From Ruegeria sp. TM1040 (lineage in GTDB: Bacteria > Pseudomonadota > Alphaproteobacteria > Rhodobacterales > Rhodobacteraceae), in contig NC_008044.1 in assembly GCF_000014065.1 (NCBI RefSeq), positions 953,501-1,017,500 on the forward strand: 64,000 nt of DNA. The letters are read 5' to 3'. Below the pieces are notes generated by a model. The model worked only from the letters and a program-made list of their open reading frames with translations. It had not been told where the DNA came from and searched no databases. Each line of letters opens with the position of its first letter. Positions within the stretch are counted from its first letter, which is position 1. The position numbers were made by a program, and so were the translations under genes. This document shows positions 7,218 to 16,346 of this stretch, one piece after another.

Positions 7218-8215
7218 GCCCTGTCGCCACAGGGGTCCTGGCCGTCTTGCTCTATACGGGGCTGATCGCGGCGGCGGATGGGATCGTGAAACTGATGGCT
7301 GGGGGATTTGCTCCGGCGCAGCTTTTTGCTTTGTCGGGTCTTTTGGTGGCGGGGTTCTGTGTTATCGCGGGGCGGCTGCAGGGGCATCCTGACGGTCTGC
7401 GCACCAACTGCAAACGGGCGATGTTGCTGCGATCGGGCGCAACTGTGCTGTCCTGCACTTCCTTCTTTTTTGCGTTTCGCTATCTGGCATTGGCCGAGGT
7501 GTTTGTCTTTATCGCGCTGATGCCGCTGATGGCGGCGATGATGTCGGGGCTGATCCTCAAGGAGCGCATCCGCCCCGTTGTCTGGCTGGCGCTGAGCCTT
7601 GGGGTGATCGGCATTCTGGTGATGCGTCCCACGGTGCAGGTCGGAGGGGCTCTTGGGTCGGCGCTGGCGTTGAGCGGGGTTGGGTTTGGGACGCTGTCGA
7701 TCATCATGGCGCGCTACATCAGCCGATACGAGAGCAACGTGCTGGCGCAGGTCTTCTATCCGAACCTGACGCTTGGGCTGGTGATGCTCTGTGTGTTGCC
7801 ACTGGTCTGGCGACCGATGACGGCAGCTGATCTGGCGCTGGTCGGGGCCTATGCGGTCCTGCTGTTTGGGGCGCGTTGGCTGTTGGTATTAGCGCTGCGG
7901 CAGCTGCCGGCCTATACGGTGACACCGCTTCTCAATCTGCAATTTGTCTGGATGGCGCTGATCGGATTGATGTTCTTTGGTGAAGTGCCATTTGTATCAA
8001 CCTATTTGGGCATGGCGGTTGTTGCGGCATCGGGTCTCTTTTTGGTCTGGGATCAGGCTCAAACTCAAACACCCGTCCGCACTGAGGCGCCTATGGCGAC
8101 GATTGCCTCGGACAAATATCGTCGTGGGAACAGGGCGCCTGCACGCGGCGTTCGGCGCAATGACCGGCGCAGTGGCGCTTGGCGCACGCGGCGCCGGGTG
8201 CAGTCCGGCCGCTAA
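7214..8215 (+). CDS. EamA/DMT-family transporter with Arg-rich tail
   Basis: A 333-residue inner-membrane protein with about ten hydrophobic segments arranged as two EamA repeats (residues about 5-140 and 150-280), as in drug/metabolite exporters. Substrate unknown. It overlaps the preceding gene by four bases (ATGA), so it belongs to the SSTC-peptide operon and could export its product. The last 45-50 residues are odd: after the final membrane segment the protein continues into a hydrophilic stretch with many arginines (RRNDRRSGAWRTRRR) instead of ending as most family members do. This may be a read-through into former non-coding DNA or a real cytoplasmic tail. Confidence 0.85.
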   Translation: MSPVATGVLAVLLYTGLIAAADGIVKLMAGGFAPAQLFALSGLLVAGFCVIAGRLQGHPDGLRTNCKRAMLLRSGATVLSCTSFFFAFRYLALAEVFVFIALMPLMAAMMSGLILKERIRPVVWLALSLGVIGILVMRPTVQVGGALGSALALSGVGFGTLSIIMARYISRYESNVLAQVFYPNLTLGLVMLCVLPLVWRPMTAADLALVGAYAVLLFGARWLLVLALRQLPAYTVTPLLNLQFVWMALIGLMFFGEVPFVSTYLGMAVVAASGLFLVWDQAQTQTPVRTEAPMATIASDKYRRGNRAPARGVRRNDRRSGAWRTRRRVQSGR

Positions 8216-8408
8216 GTGCGTCGCGCGCGCGAGTGATGTGCGAGATTGTGTGCGCTGGCCGGGGGGGGCAGCGCGTAACTTCAATTCTTCGTAGGTCCGA
8301 TGCCCAAGAGGGAACGCGCCCTGGGAGACATCAGACTCAAGATTCAGGCTGAGCGATCACATCAAGCACCCGCGAACGGGTTCGGGATGAACGCACGCCG
8401 AACGGGGG

Positions 8409-8732
8409 TCACATGGAAAACGAGGTGCCGCAGCCACAGCTGGAGGTGGCATTGGGGTTTTCGATCGTAAAGCGCGCGCCGATCAGCTCTTCGGTGAAGT
8501 CGATCACGGCATTCTCGAGAAACGGCAGCGAGATTTCATCGACCACGACTTTCTGGCCTTTGCCCTCAAGCACCAGGTCGTCGGATTTGGGCGTGTCGAG
8601 CGCAATCTCATATTGAAAGCCCGAGCAACCGCCGCCTTCGACCGCGATGCGCAGGGCCTGGCCTTGATCTGCAGCGCCGATTTCGGCGAGCCGGTCAAAG
8701 GCGCGATCCGTCACTTTTGGGGGCAGTTGCAT
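8409..8732 (-). CDS. erpA: ErpA/IscA-type iron-sulfur carrier
   Basis: A 107-residue A-type carrier that receives Fe-S clusters from the scaffold and passes them to target enzymes. The three ligand cysteines are in place: C36 in GGGCSGFQ, and C99 and C101 in the C-terminal SCGCGTSF. Length is typical. ErpA and IscA are hard to separate by sequence alone; the single-gene context without isc or suf genes favours ErpA. It is divergent from dgt with 90 bases between starts, so the two probably share a promoter region. Confidence 0.93.
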   Translation of the reverse strand: MQLPPKVTDRAFDRLAEIGAADQGQALRIAVEGGGCSGFQYEIALDTPKSDDLVLEGKGQKVVVDEISLPFLENAVIDFTEELIGARFTIENPNATSSCGCGTSFSM

Positions 8733-8822
8733 GTTGGTTTTCTCCGATGGCGTGTTGCAGCGTCAGTGCAAATATAGAAAGGTGCGCGCGAGGCGACAAG
8801 ATTTGCCGGAGAAAAGAAACAC

Positions 8823-9965
8823 ATGTACGCGCCCTATGCCACCATGCCCGACCGTTCGCGCGGGCGGGCTGTTCCCGAAGAAGAGAGCAGTTTTCGGTCT
8901 CCCTTTCAGCGCGATAGGGACCGGATCATCCATGCCAGCGCCTTTCGGCGCCTGAAGCACAAGACGCAAGTGTTTGTGGAGCATGAGGGCGACAATTATC
9001 GCACCCGGCTTACCCACTCCATCGAAGTAGGACAGGTGGCGCGCACCATTGCAGGCGCGCTGGGGCTCAATCAGGAGCTCACCGAGGCCGTCGCGCTGGC
9101 GCATGATCTTGGTCATACGCCCTTTGGCCACACCGGCGAGGACGCGCTGCATGAGATGATGGCGCCCTATGGCGGATTTGACCACAACGCGCAGGCCATT
9201 CGCATCGTGACGGCGCTGGAGCGTCACTATGCAGAGTTTGATGGTCTGAACCTCACCTGGGAGACGCTGGAGGCGATTGCCAAGCACAATGGCCCGGTTG
9301 TGGGGGAGCTGCCCTGGGCCTTGGCGGCCTGCAACCGGGGCATCGATCTGGAGCTGCACACCCACGCCAGCGCCGAGGCGCAGGTGGCGGCCCTGGCGGA
9401 TGACATCGCCTACAATCACCACGATCTGCACGACGGTTTGCGGGCCGGGCTTTTCACGGATGACGATGTGTGCAGCTTGTCGATCATCGCGCCCGCTTAC
9501 GCGGAGGTGGATGAGATCTATCCGGGGCTGGATCATAATCGCCGTCGCCACGAGGCGCTGCGGCGGTTCTTTGGGGTTATGGTCAGTGATGTGATCGAGA
9601 CCTCGCGGCGTAAGATTGCGGCCTCTGGTGCGCAGTCGGTGGAGGAGATCCGGGCGCTGGATCATGCGGTTGTGACCTTTTCGGATGAGATCTGGACCCA
9701 GCTCAGAGAGCTGCGGGCCTTCATGTTCACCCGCATGTACCGCGCTCCTTCGGTGATGGTGGTGCGCGAGCGTGTCGCCGTCGTGGTGAAGGCGCTGTTT
9801 GCCTATTACCTCGAAAACACCATGGCGATGCCCGAGCGCTGGCATGGCGACATTCGCAAGGCCGAAACAGAGACTGACCGGGCGCGGATCGTATCGGACT
9901 ATATCGCCGGGATGACGGATCGTTTTGCGCTGCAGCTCTATGATCGCTTGGCGCTTGGGGCTTGA
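8823..9965 (+). CDS. dgt: dGTP triphosphohydrolase-like HD protein
   Basis: A 380-residue HD-domain deoxynucleoside triphosphate triphosphohydrolase that splits dNTPs to nucleoside and triphosphate. The metal-binding HD signature is visible as H65 in RLTHSIEVGQ, H94-D95 in ALAHDLGHTPFGH, and a later DDIAYNHHD. The N-terminal SPFQRDRDRIIHASAFRRL is typical of the type 2 (shorter) subfamily. GGAG lies upstream of the ATG. It is followed by a family-B repeat and then argS. Confidence 0.95.
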   Translation: MYAPYATMPDRSRGRAVPEEESSFRSPFQRDRDRIIHASAFRRLKHKTQVFVEHEGDNYRTRLTHSIEVGQVARTIAGALGLNQELTEAVALAHDLGHTPFGHTGEDALHEMMAPYGGFDHNAQAIRIVTALERHYAEFDGLNLTWETLEAIAKHNGPVVGELPWALAACNRGIDLELHTHASAEAQVAALADDIAYNHHDLHDGLRAGLFTDDDVCSLSIIAPAYAEVDEIYPGLDHNRRRHEALRRFFGVMVSDVIETSRRKIAASGAQSVEEIRALDHAVVTFSDEIWTQLRELRAFMFTRMYRAPSVMVVRERVAVVVKALFAYYLENTMAMPERWHGDIRKAETETDRARIVSDYIAGMTDRFALQLYDRLALGA

Positions 9966-9993
9966 ACGGCGATCTGTGAGCGCGGCCGGGGAT

Positions 9994-10038
9994 GCGAGGC
10001 TCTGCCTCGCGCTCCGGGATATTTGGGGTTAGAAGAAG
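9994..10038 (+). repeat. Hairpin-tail repeat, family B, copy 1
   Basis: A 7-bp hairpin (GCGAGGC, TCT, GCCTCGC at 9994-10010) followed by CCGGGATATTTGG and GGTTAGAAGAAG. It lies 29 bases after the dgt stop. Other copies are at 31310, 43062, 54044, 62920 and 63119. Confidence 0.8.
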
Positions 10039-10139
10039 GGGTGCGGTCGCGTGGCCTTTGGGGCGCGTAGGGCTTAGGCGGTTGACCCTGAGCGCGCCCC
10101 TCGGTATCCGCTGTGGCTGATACCTATGGGACGCCAGAT

Positions 10140-11882
10140 ATGAACCTCTTTACCGATATCCGTACGCTTGTGATCGACAGTCTTGCGGCCATGACGGCCG
10201 AAGGGGCCCTGCCGGAGGGGCTCGACTTTGCCAATGTCACCGTGGAGCCGCCGCGCGATGCGGCGCATGGGGATATGGCGACCAATGCGGCGATGGTGCT
10301 GGCCAAACCCGCCAAGATGAAGCCGCGCGATATTGCCGAGGCGCTGGCCGCGAAGCTGGCGCAGGACAAGCGCATCACCTCTGCGGAGGTGGCCGGGCCG
10401 GGGTTCCTGAACCTGCGTCTGGATCTGTCGGTCTGGCAGGACGTGCTGGGCAAGGCGCTCAATGCAGAAGAGGCCTATGGCCGCTCTGACATGGGGCAGG
10501 GCAAGCGGGTCAACGTTGAATATGTCTCGGCCAACCCGACAGGGCCGCTGCACGTGGGACACACGCGCGGTGCCGTCTTTGGTGATGCGCTGGCGAGCCT
10601 TCTGGATTTTGCAGGCTATGATGTGACCCGCGAGTATTACATCAACGATGGCGGTGCGCAGGTCGATGTGCTCGCGCGGTCGGCCTATCTGCGCTACCTC
10701 GAGGCCCATGGGCAGAGTGTGGAATTCCCCGATGGCACCTATCCGGGCGAGTACCTCAAGGATGTGGGCGCTGCTTTAAAGGACAAATTCGGCGATCGTT
10801 TTGTCGGCCAGCCCGAAGAGACCTGGCTTGAGGAGGTGCGCAACTTTGCCACCGACATGATGATGGATCTGATCCGCGAGGATCTGGCACTTCTGGGCGT
10901 GGAGATGGATGTTTTCTATTCGGAAAAATCCCTCTACGGCACCGGGCGCATCGAAGCGGCGCTGGAAAGCCTGGATGCCAAGGGGCTGATCTATGAAGGC
11001 GTGCTGGAGCCGCCGAAGGGCAAGAAGCCTGACGATTGGGAGCCGCGCATCCAGACCCTGTTCAAATCTACCGAACATGGTGATGACGTGGATCGTCCGG
11101 TGAAGAAATCCGATGGTGCATGGACCTATTTTGCCCCCGATATCGCCTATCACTATGACAAGGTCAGCCGTGGCTTTGACATGTTGATCGACATCTTTGG
11201 GGCTGACCATGGTGGCTATGTCAAACGGATGAAGGCGGCCGTGTCGGCGCTCTCGGATGGCAAGGTGCCGCTGGATGTCAAGCTCTGCCAGTTGGTGAAG
11301 CTTTTCAAGGACGGGCAGGAATTCAAGATGTCCAAGCGGGCAGGAACCTTTGTGACCCTGCGCGACGTGGTGGATGCGGTGGGCGCAGATGTGACCCGCT
11401 TCATGCTGCTGACCCGCAAGAACGATCAGGGGTTCGATTTTGACCTTGATAAGGCGCTGGAGCAGTCCAAGGACAATCCGGTGTTTTATGTACAATATGC
11501 CAATGCGCGCATCCACTCGACCCTGCGCAAGGCGCGCGAGGCGGGGATCGCTTGTGATGAGGCGACGCTGAGTGGTGCGGACCTGAGCCTGCTCACACAT
11601 GACGCACAGCTTGCGGTTGCGCGGAAAGTCGCCGAATGGCCGCGCCAGGTGGAGATCGCCGCGCGCACCAATGAGCCGCATCGGATCGCCTTTTTCCTCT
11701 ATGAGTTGGCGTCAGATCTGCATGGTTTGTACCACCTCGGCAAATCTGAAGAAAGTTTACGATTTGTTAACGAGAGCAGCGAATTGGCAACACATGCCAA
11801 TTTGGCGCTGGCGCGGGCTGTTTCGATTGTCATTTCTGCCGGTCTTGGTATTCTTGGCGTCAAACCGGCGCAGGAGATGTGA
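10140..11882 (+). CDS. argS: Arginyl-tRNA synthetase
   Basis: A 580-residue class I synthetase that charges tRNA-Arg. The N-terminal additional domain covers about residues 1-110, the HIGH motif is HVGH at 138-141 (after NPTGPL), the KMSKS-like motif is KMSKR near 401, and the anticodon-binding DALR domain fills the C-terminus. The frame is open to a GTG at 10113, but [10 protein letters not shown] is the usual family start. It heads a run of same-strand genes (SPOR protein, nagZ, scpA, scpB), a gene order I know from other Rhodobacteraceae. Confidence 0.96.
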   Translation: MNLFTDIRTLVIDSLAAMTAEGALPEGLDFANVTVEPPRDAAHGDMATNAAMVLAKPAKMKPRDIAEALAAKLAQDKRITSAEVAGPGFLNLRLDLSVWQDVLGKALNAEEAYGRSDMGQGKRVNVEYVSANPTGPLHVGHTRGAVFGDALASLLDFAGYDVTREYYINDGGAQVDVLARSAYLRYLEAHGQSVEFPDGTYPGEYLKDVGAALKDKFGDRFVGQPEETWLEEVRNFATDMMMDLIREDLALLGVEMDVFYSEKSLYGTGRIEAALESLDAKGLIYEGVLEPPKGKKPDDWEPRIQTLFKSTEHGDDVDRPVKKSDGAWTYFAPDIAYHYDKVSRGFDMLIDIFGADHGGYVKRMKAAVSALSDGKVPLDVKLCQLVKLFKDGQEFKMSKRAGTFVTLRDVVDAVGADVTRFMLLTRKNDQGFDFDLDKALEQSKDNPVFYVQYANARIHSTLRKAREAGIACDEATLSGADLSLLTHDAQLAVARKVAEWPRQVEIAARTNEPHRIAFFLYELASDLHGLYHLGKSEESLRFVNESSELATHANLALARAVSIVISAGLGILGVKPAQEM

Positions 11883-11941
11883 CACTAAAGTCGCCCGAAC
11901 CGCCGGTCCGAGGCAGATCAAGAGACCCTACGTGCAGATGT

Positions 11942-11961
11942 CCCGCCCTGAATTGGGCGGG
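11942..11961 (+). terminator. Hairpin between argS and the SPOR gene
   Basis: A perfect 7-bp stem (CCCGCCC and GGGCGGG with six bases between) lies in the 110-base gap. There is no T run, so it may be an attenuator or mRNA processing structure rather than a full terminator. Confidence 0.35.
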
Positions 11962-11992
11962 CTGTCTGGCACAAATGGGCAGTGAGGCGGAT

Positions 11993-13327
11993 ATGGCATA
12001 TTTTGCACAGGTGGGCGCAAGCACCCCCTCTTCAAATAGCGATGGCGAACGCGGTGGGACCGCATTCGACCCGTTCTCCTCTCATCAATATTCGCGCGCA
12101 CCCGATCCGGTGCAGAGTGCTCCGGCCGCAGCTGAGGCGGCACCGGAACCATCCTATCCGAGCTTTGGGATCAATCCGACGCAATCGGTAAATGTCGGCA
12201 CGTTTTCGGGTGTTGGCGCCGCGCAAGCGAGCCTGACAGCGACACAGGCGGGCTACGCGGGCGGTATGAGCGCGCCAAGCGTCGCGCCCGAGGCGGGCTA
12301 TGACTATGTGTCCGACTACGGCGATGCCTATGGCGGCGACGAGGATGAAATGTTTGCACCGCCGCCGGGCGGGCGCAGCGAGTTCGGCCGTATGGCCGCG
12401 TTTCTGGGCGCTGCGGCCTCGCTGGCACTGGTGGTGAGCATCTCCATGTGGGGCTACAAGCTGATCATGCGCGATGTCTCCGGCGTGCCGGTGGTCAGCG
12501 CGCTTTCGGGGCCGATGCGCGTGGCGCCGGAAAACCCGGGCGGGGAACTTGCAGACAATCAAGGGCTTGCAGTGAACTCCGTGGCCGCAAACGGGATTGC
12601 CGAAGATCCCGCCGACCGCTTGCAGCTGGCACCGCAGGCGATTTCGCTCACCGAAGACGACCAGCCGATCCCGGTTCTGACAGAGGCCGCCGAAGCCCAG
12701 GCCGCACTGGAGGCCGAAGCGCTGGCCCCGGCGGTTGAGCGGGAAACCGCAGCGATTGAGGCGGGCAATGATGTCTCGCCGCTCGAGCAGCGCAGCAATG
12801 ATATCGACGCGTTGGTGGCATCGCTCACCGAAGGGGCGGTTCCGCTTGAGGATCTGCGTGAGACTTCGGCATCGATCACCCAGCCAGAACCGCTTGCGGC
12901 GGCTGAGGTTGCGGCGATCACCACGGTACCGGCGGCTGTCCGCAATGCGCCCGGCGTGCGCGAAACCCCGCGCCCAATGGTGCGCCCGGCGCGGTTTGCG
13001 CCTGCGCCCGCAGCCAGTGCAGACACCACACAAGCCGCGCGCGCCGCGGTTGATATTGACCCCAAGAGCCTTGAGGTCGGGACCCGTCTGGCACAGCTAG
13101 GCGCCTATGAGAGTGCCGAGGTGGCGCGCAGCGAATGGACCCGCATCAGCGCCAAGTTTGGTGACTTCTTTGACGACAAGGCCCGCGTGGTCCAGCGCGC
13201 CGAGAGCGGTGGGCGAATCTTCTACCGGTTGCGCGCACATGGGTTTGAAGACCTGTCGGACGCGCGCCGCTTCTGCTCGGCGCTGGTGGCGGGCAATGCA
13301 GATTGTATCCCTGTGACGATGCGCTGA
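11993..13327 (+). CDS. SPOR-domain membrane protein
   Basis: A 444-residue protein with a disordered cytoplasmic N-terminus (about 1-125, rich in Ala, Pro, Ser, Tyr), one membrane segment around 131-152, a long acidic Ala/Glu-rich periplasmic linker, and a C-terminal SPOR domain from about 365 that should bind denuded peptidoglycan at the division site. It ends with FCSALVAGNADCIPVTMR, typical of SPOR domains with two cysteines. GAGG lies before the chosen ATG. Its stop overlaps the nagZ start (TGATG), so translation is probably coupled. It fits a role in cell division or wall remodelling. Confidence 0.9.
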   Translation: MAYFAQVGASTPSSNSDGERGGTAFDPFSSHQYSRAPDPVQSAPAAAEAAPEPSYPSFGINPTQSVNVGTFSGVGAAQASLTATQAGYAGGMSAPSVAPEAGYDYVSDYGDAYGGDEDEMFAPPPGGRSEFGRMAAFLGAAASLALVVSISMWGYKLIMRDVSGVPVVSALSGPMRVAPENPGGELADNQGLAVNSVAANGIAEDPADRLQLAPQAISLTEDDQPIPVLTEAAEAQAALEAEALAPAVERETAAIEAGNDVSPLEQRSNDIDALVASLTEGAVPLEDLRETSASITQPEPLAAAEVAAITTVPAAVRNAPGVRETPRPMVRPARFAPAPAASADTTQAARAAVDIDPKSLEVGTRLAQLGAYESAEVARSEWTRISAKFGDFFDDKARVVQRAESGGRIFYRLRAHGFEDLSDARRFCSALVAGNADCIPVTMR

Positions 13328-14388
13328 TGCGGTTCGGGGCGACCATTCTGGACGCAGAAGGACTGCGTCTCACCGCCGATGAAAAGGCGCTGTTTCGCGA
13401 AGCAGCGCCTTTTGGCTTTATTCTCTTTGCGCGCAATATCGAGAGCGGCGATCAGCTGCGCGCGCTGTGCGACGAGTTTCGCGAAGCCGCCGGGCATGAC
13501 TGTCTGATTACGATCGACCAGGAAGGCGGGCGCGTGCAGCGGCTTCGTGCGCCGCTGGCGCGGGAGTTTCGCCCGGCGCTCGATCATGTGGAGGCGGCCT
13601 CGGATCCGGTGAGGGCGATGTATCTGCGTGCGCGCCTCATCGCGGCGGAACTGCGCGACTATGGCATCGACAGCAACTGTGCGCCGCTCGCTGATGTGGC
13701 AACTGCAGAGACCCATCCGTTCCTGCGCAATCGCTGTTACGGATCCAACGTCGAGAGCGTCGCCGCCATTGCCCGCGCCTGTGCCGAAGGACATCTGGAT
13801 GGTGGCGTGGTGCCGGTGATGAAGCACATCCCCGGCCATGGGCGATCAACGATGGACAGCCACCATGATCTGCCCCATGTGACCGCCCCCGCGGACCTTT
13901 TGCGCGCGGAGGATTTCGCGACCTTTGCCAAGCTCCGGGATCTGCCGATGGCGATGACGGCGCATCTGGTCTACGACGCCTTTGATCCGCGCCCGGCGAC
14001 GCTTTCGCCGGTCATGATGGAGATCATCCGCAATGAGCTGGGCTATGATGGTCTGGTGATGACCGACGACATCTCGATGAAGGCCCTATGGCAGGACGCG
14101 GCCCAAGATGAGGCGCGCACCGCTGGCGGGCCATATCCCGACGACGAAGTGACCTGGAGTGCCCGATTGGCGCGTCAGTCCCTTGATGCCGGCTGTGATG
14201 TGGCGCTTTTCTGCAATTCGTCACTGGCGGCACGCGCCGAGGTTGTCGCGTCCGCTGGGCAGATGACTAAGGCCGCTCAACGGCGCGCCGAGGCGGCCCT
14301 GGCCTGCCGCAAGCCCCCTGTCGTGCTTGACACTGAGGCCGTGGAAGCGGAACTATCTGCCCTCATGGGCGGACAGGTTTATGGCTGA
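13327..14388 (+). CDS. nagZ: Beta-N-acetylhexosaminidase
   Basis: A 353-residue GH3 glycosidase that removes N-acetylglucosamine from anhydro-muropeptides in cytoplasmic peptidoglycan recycling. The signature KHIPGHG at about 165-171 and the following STMDSHHDLP loop with the catalytic Asp/His pair are present; the nucleophile region reads MTDDISM. The start overlaps the SPOR stop (TGATG) and the end overlaps scpA by eight bases. The downstream recycling kinase AnmK is encoded separately at 32786. Confidence 0.95.
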   Translation: MRFGATILDAEGLRLTADEKALFREAAPFGFILFARNIESGDQLRALCDEFREAAGHDCLITIDQEGGRVQRLRAPLAREFRPALDHVEAASDPVRAMYLRARLIAAELRDYGIDSNCAPLADVATAETHPFLRNRCYGSNVESVAAIARACAEGHLDGGVVPVMKHIPGHGRSTMDSHHDLPHVTAPADLLRAEDFATFAKLRDLPMAMTAHLVYDAFDPRPATLSPVMMEIIRNELGYDGLVMTDDISMKALWQDAAQDEARTAGGPYPDDEVTWSARLARQSLDAGCDVALFCNSSLAARAEVVASAGQMTKAAQRRAEAALACRKPPVVLDTEAVEAELSALMGGQVYG

Positions 14389-15178
14389 CGAGAACACGCT
14401 TTTTCCAAAAGAGACACAGACGGTCGAGGAGCGGCTTGAGGCCGAGTCCCTGATCGTGGATGTGCAGGGCTTTGAAGGGCCGCTGGATTTGCTGTTGACG
14501 CTCTCGCGCACACAAAAAGTGGATCTGCGCCAGATCTCGGTCTATGAACTCGCGCGCCAGTATCTGACCTTTGTGGAACGCGCCAAGGAGCTGCGCATCG
14601 AGCTTGCCGCCGATTATCTGGTTATGGCCGCGTGGCTGGCGTTTCTGAAGTCCCGTCTGCTGCTCCCCCCCGATCCCGAAGAGGATGGTCCCACGGGCGA
14701 GGAGCTGGCAGCACATCTGGCGTTTCAGCTTGAGCGGTTGCAGGCGATGCGCGATGCGGCCGCCCGGCTAATGGGCCGGGATCGGCTGGGGCGCGATTTC
14801 TTTGCCCGTGGGCAGGCCGAGGACGTGCAGCGCATCAAGACGGTGACCTATACCGCCAACCTTTTGGACCTGATGCAGGGCTATGCGCGCATCCGCACCA
14901 AGGATGAGTTCCGCCCCTTCGTGATGGACCGCGAGAGCGTGTTCACCATGGAAGAAGCGCTCGAACGTATGCGCGGGCTGCTTGGATTTACCGGCAGCTG
15001 GACCGATATGTTGAGTTATTTGCCAGATGGGTGGCACAGCGATCCGGTCAAACGGCGCTCGGCCACGGCCGCAACATTTGCCGCGTCGCTGCAATTGGTT
15101 AAAGAAGGCAAGATGGAGATTCGCCAGACCGACAGTTTCGCCCCGATCCAGCTGCGCAACCGGCCCGAGGATAGCTAA
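14381..15178 (+). CDS. scpA: Segregation and condensation protein A
   Basis: A 265-residue kleisin subunit of the SMC-ScpAB condensin. The N-terminal kleisin signature is clear (GFEGPLDLLLTLSRTQKVDL), followed by ELARQYLTF and KSRLLLP, and a winged-helix-like C-terminus. The chosen ATG at 14381 lies inside the nagZ end; the longer frame has no family similarity. The stop overlaps scpB by one base (TAATG), so kleisin and partner are co-translated. Confidence 0.96.
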   Translation: MADENTLFPKETQTVEERLEAESLIVDVQGFEGPLDLLLTLSRTQKVDLRQISVYELARQYLTFVERAKELRIELAADYLVMAAWLAFLKSRLLLPPDPEEDGPTGEELAAHLAFQLERLQAMRDAAARLMGRDRLGRDFFARGQAEDVQRIKTVTYTANLLDLMQGYARIRTKDEFRPFVMDRESVFTMEEALERMRGLLGFTGSWTDMLSYLPDGWHSDPVKRRSATAATFAASLQLVKEGKMEIRQTDSFAPIQLRNRPEDS

Positions 15179-15858
15179 TGGACGACCACACCCTCAGCGA
15201 TACGGCCTCGCCAGAGCGTTCAGACAGCGACAGCCTGTTTGACGCGCCGCCCATGGCCGAGCAGGAGCGTATGGTGGAGGCGGTGCTCTTTGCCAGCGCC
15301 GAGCCGGTGACGGTGCGCGATCTCATTGCGCGCATGCCGCATGGCTGCAGACCCAGCGAGGCTCTGGAGCATCTGCGCAAACGCTACGAGGGCCGTGGGG
15401 TGCGGGTGGTGCAGGTTGGCGAGGCCTGGGCGATGCGCACGGCGCCTGACCTTGGCTACCTGATGCAAAAGGAAACGGTGGAGACGCGCAAACTCTCGCG
15501 TGCGGCCATCGAGACGCTGGCCATCATTGCCTATCACCAGCCGGTGACGCGAGCAGAAATCGAAGAAATCCGCGGTGTGTCGGTGTCGCGCGGCACCATC
15601 GATCAACTCCTTGAGATGGAGTGGATCCGGCTGGGACGGCGCAAGATGACACCGGGACGGCCAGTGACCTTTGTGGTGACGCCGGTGTTTCTGGATCACT
15701 TCGGCCTCGAAAGCGCGCGTGATCTGCCCGGTCTCAAGGAGCTGCGGGCTGCAGGGCTCCTGGAAAACAGGCCACCGCCGGGGGCCTTCCCGATCGGTCA
15801 GGGCGACAGCGAGGATGAGCGCCGTGATGAAGAGCAGGCGGAGCTGTTCGAGGACTGA
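15178..15858 (+). CDS. scpB: Segregation and condensation protein B
   Basis: A 226-residue ScpB, the winged-helix partner of the ScpA kleisin in the condensin complex. Recognisable segments are EAVLFASAEPVTVRDL near the start, LSRAAIETLAIIAYHQPVTRAEIEEIRGV in the middle (described here in part), and GRPVTFVVTPVFLDHFGL before a charged tail. It directly follows scpA with TAATG overlap. In several relatives tatABC comes next; here a small basic protein does. Confidence 0.96.
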   Translation: MDDHTLSDTASPERSDSDSLFDAPPMAEQERMVEAVLFASAEPVTVRDLIARMPHGCRPSEALEHLRKRYEGRGVRVVQVGEAWAMRTAPDLGYLMQKETVETRKLSRAAIETLAIIAYHQPVTRAEIEEIRGVSVSRGTIDQLLEMEWIRLGRRKMTPGRPVTFVVTPVFLDHFGLESARDLPGLKELRAAGLLENRPPPGAFPIGQGDSEDERRDEEQAELFED

Positions 15859-16025
15859 CCCTGCACGCAAAAGCGCGGTAGAGGACGGTCCAGTGCGCGA
15901 GGGAATGCAGTGCCTCCCACAGCCCGCGCAAGAGACCCCGCACGTCGGAGCCTGTCGCGCGCCCAGAAAACGCCGTACTCCGCCATTATGGACTGCAGAG
16001 GAACCCAAAACTCAGTGAGGATCGG

Positions 16026-16346
16026 ATGGGGTTTGAGCGGATCGCGAACATGGTTCTGCGGCGACTGATTGGACGGGCGGTGAATGCGGGCGTAAGCGCA
16101 GGTATCAAGGCCGTCGCCAAACGCAGTCCAGCCAAGGGAGGTGGACGCCACACCACAGGGGCCCCTGTGGGTCACCGCCCCGGCGCGCCGGTGAAGGCGG
16201 AACCTGATAGAAACCCAGATCCGCAGACCGAAATCCTGACCGAGGCGCAGGTCCGGGCCGCAGCCGACGCAAAGGCCGAGCGCGCGCGGATCCGAGAGAT
16301 CAGGCAGGCGCGTCGGGCGCGCCGGGCTGGGCGGGATCCGTCGTAA
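16026..16346 (+). CDS. Small basic hypothetical protein
   Basis: A 106-residue protein not recognised by family name. It begins with a helical MGFERIANMVLRRLIGRAV segment, then a Gly/Pro-rich hinge, and ends in an Ala/Arg-rich charged helix (RIREIRQARRARRAG). GAGG lies upstream of the ATG, which supports translation. It is 167 bases downstream of scpB on the same strand and its last 47 bases overlap the 3' end of the convergent MFS gene, so at least one 3' end is constrained by both frames. Confidence 0.7.
   Translation: MGFERIANMVLRRLIGRAVNAGVSAGIKAVAKRSPAKGGGRHTTGAPVGHRPGAPVKAEPDRNPDPQTEILTEAQVRAAADAKAERARIREIRQARRARRAGRDPS

Noticed and set aside
8763-9845. 360-codon minus-strand frame opposite dgt
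   Set aside because: Antisense shadow; the HD-domain motifs and the ribosome binding site are on the plus strand.
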